NCBI GenBank assembly: GCA_002315535.1
Contig: DCHA01000049.1
Location: forward strand, 1-7,649
Direction: 5' to 3'
Length of the DNA: 7,649 nucleotides
DNA from: Firmicutes bacterium UBA1764
GTDB lineage: Bacteria > Bacillota > Clostridia > Peptostreptococcales > Anaerovoracaceae
Shown here: piece after piece, positions 1-6,466 of the stretch
How the letters are laid out: each line of letters starts with the position of its first letter
Position numbering within the stretch: position 1 is the stretch's first letter
Notes under the pieces: generated by a model
What the model saw: only the letters and a program-made list of their open reading frames with translations
Told to the model about the DNA's origin: nothing
Databases searched by the model: none
Translations under genes and position numbers: made by a program

Positions 1-977
1 AGCCTTGTTTCATCAAGCTTATATATTCCGGCCTTTCCTTCAAGGTCAGCTTTTGTTGCGCAAGCTACTCCGGGGATATTATTTATCTTTTCTCTTGCAT
101 CCTTTGCAAGCTCTAAAGCCCTGTCAATCATCATTTGGCCTTCTGTTGCCATATAATGACGAGCCATGTCAAGAGATGTCATAAGCACATATGACGGACT
201 CGTGCTCTGAACAAGATGAAGATTAGCCTCGAGCTTTGATCTGTGAACTCTGGTGCTCTTAACATGAATCATTGAGCTTTGGGTAAATGATCCTGTAACC
301 TTATGGATGCTCTGAACAGCGATATCTGCACCCAGAGCGATAGCGCCACCGGGAAGCTTATCAGAGAAGTAGCAATGAGCACCGTGTGCTTCGTCTACCA
401 GTAATACTGCATTGTGCTTGTGGCAAACCTCGGCCAAAGCCTTGATATCCGAAGTAACACCGTAGTAAGACGGGCTGACAACCATAAGGCCCCTGCAGTC
501 AGGGTTTTCCTCGAACATCTTCTCAGCCTGCTCTGCGGTAATTCCGCCCTGAAGGCCCCATTTTTCTTCGATGTACGGAGCGATATATACAGGCTTTGCG
601 CCACCTAATATAAGTCCCATTAAAGCAGACTTATGAGCATTACGGGGAATGCAAATCTTCTGTCCTTCAAAAGCTGTTGTCATAACGGCAACCTGGTTTC
701 CGCAGGTACTGCCGTTTACGAGGAAATGCGTATAATCCGAGCCCCAAAGATCAGAAGCCAAATCTTCTGCCTCCTTGATTGCTCCGGAAGCATTGTGAAG
801 GTCATCGCAAAGAGGTGTCTCTGTAAGGTCAAAGCTAAATATACTATCCCCGACAACCTCTCTCCACTTTGGATTAATCCCCTTTTCAAATCTATGTCCG
901 GGAATTCTAAAATATGCAGGCTTCCTGCCGGAGTATTCCATTATCGCATCGAATAAGGGCGTTTTATTTTGGTCCAT
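1..977 (-). CDS. Orn/Lys/Arg decarboxylase family protein (3' end cut by window edge)
   Basis: PLP-dependent fold-type I enzyme of the short arginine/lysine/ornithine decarboxylase group (Bacillus SpeA/YaaO-like), which makes agmatine, cadaverine or putrescine in the cytoplasm. I translated 325 residues from the ATG at 977; the reading frame is open to base 1. Visible motifs: the N-terminal PAYFRIPGHR block (residues 20-29), NGSTCGN (88-94) for cofactor phosphate binding, RNAHKS (112-117) with the ring-stacking His115, VVSPSYYGV (166-174), DEAHGAH (195-201) with the PLP-nitrogen Asp195, and SIHK (223-226) with the Schiff-base Lys226. Family members of this type run to about 480 residues, so roughly a third is missing. 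The start is fixed by AAAGGAG at 990-984, six bases upstream and overlapping the racemase stop; only 11 bases separate the two genes. The family is secure; the substrate among Arg, Lys and Orn is not determined. Confidence 0.93.
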   Translation of the reverse strand, partial: MDQNKTPLFDAIMEYSGRKPAYFRIPGHRFEKGINPKWREVVGDSIFSFDLTETPLCDDLHNASGAIKEAEDLASDLWGSDYTHFLVNGSTCGNQVAVMTTAFEGQKICIPRNAHKSALMGLILGGAKPVYIAPYIEEKWGLQGGITAEQAEKMFEENPDCRGLMVVSPSYYGVTSDIKALAEVCHKHNAVLLVDEAHGAHCYFSDKLPGGAIALGADIAVQSIHKVTGSFTQSSMIHVKSTRVHRSKLEANLHLVQSTSPSYVLMTSLDMARHYMATEGQMMIDRALELAKDAREKINNIPGVACATKADLEGKAGIYKLDETR

Positions 978-983
978 ATTATT

Positions 984-990
984 CTCCTTT
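984..990 (-). promoter_or_regulatory. Ribosome binding site of the decarboxylase gene
   Basis: AAAGGAG lies six bases before the ATG at 977 and overlaps the TAA stop of the racemase gene (991-989). It decides the decarboxylase start and suggests that ribosomes finishing the racemase can reinitiate here. Confidence 0.8.
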
Positions 991-2104
991 AATATGTGTA
1001 GGTCCGCGGAACTCTCTTGGAAATTCTGCATACAATTTCATCAACATTATCATCGAGCATTTCGGCCATATCCTTAATACCAAATTGGCTTCCGAGAAGT
1101 TCGACCTCGTCTCCCCTCTTCACGTCCTCGATTTCGCTTACATCGACCATGAACTGATCCATGCAGACGCGTCCGATAATCGGCGCAAGTTTTCCTTTGA
1201 TACAGACAACGCCTTTATTCGACATGTGTCTGCTGTATCCATCAGCAAAGCCGATTGGAATCGTTGCAATTTTTACGGTTTTGCCTGCTGTATATGTTGC
1301 CCCATATCCAACCTGAGTGCCTGCGGGTATTTCCTTTAGCATCGCAATATATGTGCGCCAGGTCATAACCTCCTCTATTCCGGACTCTTCCCAAGCCTCA
1401 TCATCAACTGGGCAAAGCCCAAAGATTGCATCTCCGGCCCTTACACTGTCAAGGTAAGTCTCGGGTCTTAGAATAAGAGCAGGACTATTTGCGGTATGAA
1501 GACAGGGTATTTCTATGCCTGCGGATTTATATAGCTCTGCCGTTTTTAAAAAGGCACTTAGCTGAATATCTGTCTTTGGGTTATCCAGCTCGTCCGCACA
1601 CATGTAATGCGTGAACGCCCCTGTTATTTTCAGATTACTCATCTGAGATATTTTCTTTACAGCATCTACAGAGCTTTCGTCAGCCGCAAAGCCAAGTCTG
1701 CTCATTCCTGTATCGATTTTTATATTTATCGGCTGAATCACGCCCGCGGCTTTCGCAAGCGCGTTTAGACTTTCAGCTCTTTCAAGATCAAAAATTGTTT
1801 GGGTGATATTATACTCGATCAGCTTATCTTGCTGATCGTCAATGGTATCACCGAGAATCAGAATAGACTCTTCTGCTGCGCCGCAGTCTCTGAGTGCATT
1901 CGCCTCTTCCCAGCAGGAAACGGCGTAGTGCTTAATGCCAAAGTCCTTAAACAAAGGATAGACTCCGGGTATTCCATGCCCGTATGCATCGCCTTTAACG
2001 ACCATGATCATATCACAGCCATCAGGGAGTCTGTCCTTCGCCCTTATTAAGTTGCGCTTCAGCCTGTCTAAATGGACAACAGCTTCTGTTCTGAGTCTTT
2101 TCAT
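989..2104 (-). CDS. alr: Alanine racemase family protein, possible altered specificity
   Basis: Fold-type III PLP enzyme that interconverts L- and D-alanine or a related amino acid; 371 residues, normal for the family. The N-terminal TIM-barrel domain carries the PLP lysine Lys37 in VVKGDAYGHG (35-44), Lys129 at the site of the carbamylated lysine of Geobacillus Alr, and Arg136 in MSRLGF. The C-terminal beta domain has the second catalytic base Tyr267 in VGYGATY (265-271), CMDQ (314-317), and the closing SKRVPR (362-367). Two departures: Gly38 follows the PLP lysine where Ala is usual, and by hand alignment Asp355 sits where Geobacillus Alr has Tyr354, a substrate-specificity residue. The gene starts two bases after the PLP-lyase stop and has only a weak upstream purine tract, so it is probably translationally coupled. 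Its position among amino-acid import and PLP enzymes suggests a catabolic racemase, for Ala, Ser or another amino acid, rather than the cell-wall enzyme. Confidence 0.92.
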   Translation of the reverse strand: MKRLRTEAVVHLDRLKRNLIRAKDRLPDGCDMIMVVKGDAYGHGIPGVYPLFKDFGIKHYAVSCWEEANALRDCGAAEESILILGDTIDDQQDKLIEYNITQTIFDLERAESLNALAKAAGVIQPINIKIDTGMSRLGFAADESSVDAVKKISQMSNLKITGAFTHYMCADELDNPKTDIQLSAFLKTAELYKSAGIEIPCLHTANSPALILRPETYLDSVRAGDAIFGLCPVDDEAWEESGIEEVMTWRTYIAMLKEIPAGTQVGYGATYTAGKTVKIATIPIGFADGYSRHMSNKGVVCIKGKLAPIIGRVCMDQFMVDVSEIEDVKRGDEVELLGSQFGIKDMAEMLDDNVDEIVCRISKRVPRTYTY

Positions 2105-2106
2105 TC

Positions 2107-3576
2107 TTACTTTAATAAACCGGTTGCTTCGTTAAATTCACAGATAAGCTCGTCAAGCTTATTAGCGGCCTTGTGAGCCGCATCCCATGTATGCTCCTTG
2201 TCGTACCAGAGAGCATTGAGCTCTTCAACAGTTTTGCCCTGTTGCTCAACCCATGTAAAGTACTTGAGATTGTGAACTCTCTTTCTATCCTGATAGCTGA
2301 GCTCCATCATGTTATCAGTCTTAAGTCCAAGCATATGAACCGCATGATCCTTTGCGGCCTTAACCACTGAGTATGCGCCAAGCTCTTCGTTAAGCTCTTC
2401 AACCCTGCTCTGATACATTACAGCGGAGTCTGTGAGCACCGTTACAAGAACATCATGCTCTGTGAGCTCATAGTACTTAGCCATCTTGATGCAGCAAAGA
2501 ACATTTGCGATGCCGGAGATGCCAAGCCATGTAAGCTGCTTAATCTCCTTTTGGCTGAGCCCAAGCTCATCCTTTAAATATTGCTGTCCCTCAGGGGTAT
2601 TAAAGAGCCTGAGAAGCTCCTGCGAATCGTTATCATCGATATCGATTACCATATCGGTGTTTTTTACATTGTGAATCCAAGGAATATGCTTATCACCTAT
2701 GCCTTCAATTCTGTGATAGCCAAATCCATTACTTAAAATTGTCGGGCACTGGAGAGCCTCGCCAACTGCAAGCTTTGCGTTCGGATAGGCATCCTTAACG
2801 CGGTCCCCGCTTGAAAGTATTCCGGCTGATCCTGATGTAAGAGCAACTCCCGCAAAGCGGTCACCCTTCTTTTTAGCGGCTTCAAATACTTCGCACATTG
2901 CATATCCGGAGACATTGTAATGCCACATCGGGTTACCCATATCCTCAAACTGATTAAGGATCTGATACATCGGATCCGCTTTGAGCTCCTTGGTCTTTGC
3001 GAAGATTTCTGCAACATTGCTTTCTCCGCCCGGAGTCTTGATTACTTCGGCACCGATGCTGTCAAGCCAATCAAAACGCTCGCGGCTCATCTCTTCGGGA
3101 AGAACAGCTACGCCGACTGCCCCGAGAAGTCTTGCGTTAAAAGCGCCTCCCCTGCAGTAATTACCTGTTGACGGCCAAACGCTCTTATGCTTTTCAACGT
3201 CAAGCTGTCCTGTGACAAGTCTGGGTGCAAGGCATCCAAAGCTTGCGCCAACCTTGTGGCAGCCCGTCGGGAACCACTTACCCGGCATGGCAAGTATTCT
3301 TGCGTTTACGCCTGTAAGCTTTTTCGGTATTTCAATATAGTTAGGGGCATCACTGAAAAGTCCGCCCCTTTCTTTTTGTTCATTCTTCCAGCTGATTCTG
3401 AAAAGATTAACAGGATCAACGGCCTGCATGCTTGTTTTCTTCAGTTTATCCTTGATCTTTACAGGAATAAGATCCGGATTTCGCATCTGCGCGATAGTCG
3501 GGATTATTATCCCCTGCTCTTTAGCCTTTGCTATATTGTGTGCAAGGCCTTCCTTGTTAAGCTTAAAATCAATCAT
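2107..3576 (-). CDS. Fold-type II PLP-dependent lyase-like enzyme, substrate unknown
   Basis: A 489-residue cytoplasmic protein of the cysteine synthase/tryptophan synthase beta superfamily (Pfam PF00291 type). The probable Schiff-base lysine is Lys108 in FPTGCHKVGAS; the His-Lys pair recalls TrpB. STGNY (136-140) is the substrate-carboxylate loop, and TSGSAGI (247-253) is the glycine-rich phosphate loop. The core spans about residues 90-385. It has an N-terminal extension of about 90 residues and a helical C-terminal extension of about 100, so it is longer than cysteine synthase or threonine dehydratase. It lacks the motifs I would expect of DsdA, diaminopropionate ammonia-lyase or OrtB as I remember them. 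The ATG overlaps the end of the permease gene by eight bases. Its binding site GAGGAAG (3589-3583) is written inside the codons of the permease's acidic tail. Family secure; elimination, replacement or cleavage chemistry, and the substrate, are unknown. Confidence 0.88.
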   Translation of the reverse strand: MIDFKLNKEGLAHNIAKAKEQGIIIPTIAQMRNPDLIPVKIKDKLKKTSMQAVDPVNLFRISWKNEQKERGGLFSDAPNYIEIPKKLTGVNARILAMPGKWFPTGCHKVGASFGCLAPRLVTGQLDVEKHKSVWPSTGNYCRGGAFNARLLGAVGVAVLPEEMSRERFDWLDSIGAEVIKTPGGESNVAEIFAKTKELKADPMYQILNQFEDMGNPMWHYNVSGYAMCEVFEAAKKKGDRFAGVALTSGSAGILSSGDRVKDAYPNAKLAVGEALQCPTILSNGFGYHRIEGIGDKHIPWIHNVKNTDMVIDIDDNDSQELLRLFNTPEGQQYLKDELGLSQKEIKQLTWLGISGIANVLCCIKMAKYYELTEHDVLVTVLTDSAVMYQSRVEELNEELGAYSVVKAAKDHAVHMLGLKTDNMMELSYQDRKRVHNLKYFTWVEQQGKTVEELNALWYDKEHTWDAAHKAANKLDELICEFNEATGLLK

Positions 3577-5170
3577 TGTTTTCTTCCTCTTGTTCTTCTG
3601 CTACCTGATCAAGAATAATTTCTTCGTCGGTTTTGATTCCTTCGAGAATCTTTGCCTTCTTTCTGCGAACCGGATCTATTCCAAGCTCTACTCTTCCTAT
3701 AACGAAGGTCAGAATTGCCTCGAGCACATAGTAAATAATCGCGGTTGCAATCAGAGGGAAGAAGGCCTCATATGTACGAGCTCTGACAAGATCAGAAATC
3801 TTAGTCAAATCCAATACTGCAATATAGCCTACAATGGCTGTTTCCTTGAGCAGTGTAATTACTTCATTACCGTAAATAGGAATAAAGTGTCTTGCTGCCT
3901 GCGGAAGAATAATCTTGAAGAAGGCTTGCTTGTCGCTGTAGCCCATTGCTCTGGAGGCCTCATACTGGCCCTTTCCAACGGCCTTACAGCCTACATTGAG
4001 CATGTCGTACATTCCGCACGCGAAGAGCAGTGAGAAGCCGACAACAGATACAGCAATGCCGCTCATCTTAATAGCGTTAAGAACTACATAGTACAAAATC
4101 ATTAAGAGAAGTACTGTTGGCATACCGTCTATTACCCAGGTAATAATCTCAACGATCTTGTTTGCAATCTTATTGCCTCTGCGGCAAGCCATATATGCTA
4201 TGAAGCCGAGCAGTGTTCCGAACACTATTGAGAGCAGGGTTATTTCAAGACTGACTAAGGTACCTGAAACAAACTGCTTCCATCTGCCTTCCTTTACAAA
4301 GGTGCGGTTAATACTCTCTGCAATTCCTTCAAAGAATCCGACATCGGTCTGAGCTTCACCCTCAAGAACGAATACTATGTTGCAATAGTAGTACGGGTCT
4401 GACAGCAATGCGGTCTCTTCTCTTTCATCGCTTACTACGATGTTCATTCCGAAGTCATATTTTCCGGTTTCTGCGCCCGGAGCTATTGATTCAAACGGGA
4501 CAGAATGGAATACCGGAGTATATCCGTATTCAGCACAGAAATTCTGCATGAACTCTACGTCGAAGCCTGAAAATGAACCATTGCTTTCAAACGAGAACGG
4601 CTCATAGCCACCCTCAATTGCGATATTCACTTCACCATTCTCGCCGGAGTATTCCGATGTTGATCTGATAACGCTTGTATCAGCATCAAAATTGAGGACC
4701 CAGTAATCGTATAATTCATCAAGAGTGCCGTCAGCATTGCGCTTTGCAATGTATTCATTAATCTCGGAAAGTAGTCTTTCCTGTCTGTCATTGTTACCAA
4801 CAACAATTGCATATTCACATACGCCCGCAAGCTCTTCCATTCTGACGAGCTCAGGATGCTTATCAAACTGAGCAATAAATCCAACCTCTTCGATCAAATA
4901 CGCACTGATCTTGTTGGATTCAAGCGCAAGTATCATATCGTTAGGCATGGTGAAATACTGCCACTGAGTTTTCGGAATTCTATCCTTAATCAGATCCTCA
5001 TAAAGAACCGAGGTTTGAACTCCGACATAAAGACCGTCAAGGTCTTCAATGCTTGTATAGCCAAGCTTTGTTTTAGCTGTTGCTGTTGTAGGTGCATCGT
5101 CAGCAAAGACAAAAGATGCAGCGCTAAGCACCATAACAAGGGCGAGGAGAATTACTAATACTTTTTTCAT
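3569..5170 (-). CDS. Amino-acid ABC transporter: binding domain fused to permease, binding lobes in swapped order
   Basis: A 533-residue membrane protein of the polar amino-acid (His/Gln) uptake family. Residues 1-23 form a signal peptide ending in ASFVFA. Residues 36-157 match the second half of a family 3 binding protein (SIEDLDGLYVGVQTS, then ADGTLDELYDYW). Residues 180-270 match the first half (VNIAIEGGYEPFSF, SGFDVEFMQNF, DERE, SDPYYY). Arg250 fits the ligand-carboxylate Arg, and Glu94 takes the place of the amino-group Asp. From about 300 to 492 is the permease, roughly five membrane segments, with the ATPase-coupling EAA loop GQYEASRAMG (401-410) and ILPQAARHFIP (421-431). An acidic cytoplasmic tail (EEQEEENND) follows. 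I chose the ATG at 5170 over a GTG at 5188 because GGAGGAGG (5185-5178) sits seven bases before it and MKK begins a normal signal peptide. It starts two bases after the ATPase stop, its evident partner. Substrate specificity is not readable. Confidence 0.92.
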   Translation of the reverse strand: MKKVLVILLALVMVLSAASFVFADDAPTTATAKTKLGYTSIEDLDGLYVGVQTSVLYEDLIKDRIPKTQWQYFTMPNDMILALESNKISAYLIEEVGFIAQFDKHPELVRMEELAGVCEYAIVVGNNDRQERLLSEINEYIAKRNADGTLDELYDYWVLNFDADTSVIRSTSEYSGENGEVNIAIEGGYEPFSFESNGSFSGFDVEFMQNFCAEYGYTPVFHSVPFESIAPGAETGKYDFGMNIVVSDEREETALLSDPYYYCNIVFVLEGEAQTDVGFFEGIAESINRTFVKEGRWKQFVSGTLVSLEITLLSIVFGTLLGFIAYMACRRGNKIANKIVEIITWVIDGMPTVLLLMILYYVVLNAIKMSGIAVSVVGFSLLFACGMYDMLNVGCKAVGKGQYEASRAMGYSDKQAFFKIILPQAARHFIPIYGNEVITLLKETAIVGYIAVLDLTKISDLVRARTYEAFFPLIATAIIYYVLEAILTFVIGRVELGIDPVRRKKAKILEGIKTDEEIILDQVAEEQEEENND

Positions 5171-5172
5171 AG

Positions 5173-6279
5173 CTATGCCTCCTCCCACTTAAATGTAATG
5201 CGAAGCTTGTTCGGATAAAATTTTTCATCCTCAGAACGAATTTCGTCTTCGATCTTAGTGGTCGGTTCATTAAGAATTGAATTAAACAATTCATTATCCG
5301 AATCAAACGGGTTAAAATACTCGCCCTTATATTTAACCATTAAGGTGAGTTCGTCTTTTTTCTCTGCATATTCAACCTTGAAGACTATATCAATAGAATC
5401 ATTGATAACAAACAGATTGTTTGACATAAGCTCTTCAAGACACATCTTCAGCTTACTTGTTCTTTCGTTTTCAATAAGAAGCTTTTCTGCATACTGCTGA
5501 AGATCATCTGCAAATGCTTCATAATCAAATTCAAAGTCCTGAACATGATATTCAAGCACTGTGAGCCTCTGGACGAATTTACGTGTAAGCGCTTTAGTCG
5601 GATGGTCAAAGATTTCCTTTGGAGTTCCGTCATCATAAACATAACCATCATTTAAGAAAATTACTCTGTTTGCAATTTTCTTTGCGAAATCCATTTCGTG
5701 AGTAACTATCATCATGGTTCTGCCTGTCTTTGCAAGCATTCTGATTACGGACTGTACTTCTCCTATCATACTCGGGTCGAGCGCTGATGTTGGCTCATCA
5801 AAGAGGATAATATCAGGATCCATTGCAAGGGTTCTTGCTATAGCAATACGCTGCTGCTGTCCTCCGGAAAGATCCTCAGGATAGTTAAGAGCCTTTGCGG
5901 CAAGACCTACTGTATAAAGTAAATCCATGGCCTTGTCATATGCTTCCTGTTTGCCGCGTCCAAGAAGAGTCATCTGAGGCTTCATAATATTTTCGAGAAC
6001 TGTCATATGTCCAAAGAGGTTAAAGTTCTGGAATACCATTCCCATCTTCTTTCTGACCTCATTGATATCGCAGCTGCCATCGGTAATATTTTGGCCGTCG
6101 ACTATGATGTCTCCGGATGTCGGGACATTAAGAAGATTGATGCAGCGAAGCAAGGTGGATTTACCTGTGCCGGAAGGTCCGATAATAGCAATAACATCGC
6201 CATCATTAATAGTAAGATTGATATCCTTTAAAGGAATAATATCTTCAAATTCTTTTCTGAGATGTCTAATTTCAATCAT
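5173..6279 (-). CDS. Amino-acid ABC transporter ATPase with GHKL-like C-terminal extension
   Basis: A 368-residue cytoplasmic ATPase that powers the adjacent permease. Residues 1-240 form a complete nucleotide-binding domain of the GlnQ/HisP type: Walker A GPSGTGKS (34-41), Q-loop Gln84, signature LSGGQ (137-141), Walker B IILFDEP (157-163), the D-loop SALD and switch His194. GlnQ-type proteins normally end near residue 240-250. Here about 125 more residues follow. They resemble a degenerate GHKL/HATPase (RsbW-like) fold, with an N-box-like LEELMSN (281-287, Glu283 and Asn287) and a strand-turn VKYKGEYFNPF (315-325) where anti-sigma kinases carry a DxGxPFxP motif. The G1-box Asp is replaced by Tyr317, so ATP binding by this part is doubtful; a regulatory or ligand-sensing role is a guess. 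The start is supported by AAAGGAGG at 6297-6290, ten bases upstream. It is the first gene of the operon after the structured leader. Confidence 0.95.
   Translation of the reverse strand: MIEIRHLRKEFEDIIPLKDINLTINDGDVIAIIGPSGTGKSTLLRCINLLNVPTSGDIIVDGQNITDGSCDINEVRKKMGMVFQNFNLFGHMTVLENIMKPQMTLLGRGKQEAYDKAMDLLYTVGLAAKALNYPEDLSGGQQQRIAIARTLAMDPDIILFDEPTSALDPSMIGEVQSVIRMLAKTGRTMMIVTHEMDFAKKIANRVIFLNDGYVYDDGTPKEIFDHPTKALTRKFVQRLTVLEYHVQDFEFDYEAFADDLQQYAEKLLIENERTSKLKMCLEELMSNNLFVINDSIDIVFKVEYAEKKDELTLMVKYKGEYFNPFDSDNELFNSILNEPTTKIEDEIRSEDEKFYPNKLRITFKWEEA
5178..5185 (-). promoter_or_regulatory. Ribosome binding site that sets the permease start at 5170
   Basis: GGAGGAGG lies seven bases upstream of the ATG at 5170 and within the last codons of the ATPase gene. 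The in-frame GTG at 5188 would lie at the 5' edge of this site with no comparable purine tract of its own, so the ATG is the better start. Confidence 0.85.
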
Positions 6280-6289
6280 TGCCTTTTAG

Positions 6290-6297
6290 CCTCCTTT
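6290..6297 (-). promoter_or_regulatory. Ribosome binding site of the ATPase gene
   Basis: AAAGGAGG lies ten bases before the ATG at 6279 and only nine bases downstream of the T-rich end of the terminator-like hairpin at 6336-6307, so folding there could affect both transcription and access to this site. Confidence 0.8.
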
Positions 6298-6306
6298 CCG
6301 AACACG

Positions 6307-6336
6307 AAAAGAAGCCCGGCCAAATTGGACGAGCTT
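6307..6336 (-). terminator. Candidate intrinsic terminator/attenuator before the ATPase gene
   Basis: AAGCTCG (6336-6330, segment 3) pairs with CGGGCTT (6318-6312, segment 4) in seven pairs, one of them U-G. After a T/C mismatch, CCA/TGG continues the stem around an ATT loop. CTTTT (6311-6307) follows directly. The short T-run makes it weak as a constitutive terminator but fitting for a regulated one. It ends nine bases before the ribosome binding site of the ATPase gene. Confidence 0.45.
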
Positions 6337-6365
6337 TTATAGCTGTTATTAAATACGAGTGAATC

Positions 6366-6389
6366 AAAAGCCCCAACACAATGGGCTTT
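6366..6389 (-). other. Attenuator hairpin 1:2 (anti-antiterminator candidate)
   Basis: AAAGCCC (6389-6383, segment 1) pairs with GGGCTTT (6373-6367, segment 2) in seven base pairs around a nine-base loop. A single T follows before G, so it is a poor terminator. Segment 2 with the next T (6373-6366) can instead pair over eight positions (one G-U) with AAAAGCTC at 6338-6331, the 5' arm of the terminator-like hairpin downstream. The two arrangements exclude each other. Confidence 0.45.
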
Positions 6390-6392
6390 AAG

Positions 6393-6414
6393 CGCGGATT
6401 TCCTCAAATCCGCA
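6393..6414 (-). other. Perfect hairpin in the operon leader
   Basis: GCGGATTT (6413-6406) and AAATCCGC (6401-6394) form eight perfect base pairs around a GAGG loop, with one further U-G pair outside. It has no T-run after it, so it is not a terminator by itself. It sits between the structured region and the attenuator segments and could be a spacer or pause hairpin. Confidence 0.55.
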
Positions 6415-6466
6415 TTTGCATAGACGTATTCTGTTGTGATCATTTCGGAATTATCAACTCCATTAC

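Noticed and set aside
633..1339. Long plus-strand open frames opposite the decarboxylase and racemase genes (633-956 and 914-1339)
   Set aside because: They are antisense shadows of genes with full family motifs and have no coherent domains or ribosome binding sites.
5171..5188. GTG at 5188 as the start of the binding-permease gene
   Set aside because: It lies at the edge of the ribosome binding site itself and would add MGGGIA before a signal peptide that begins naturally at MKK.
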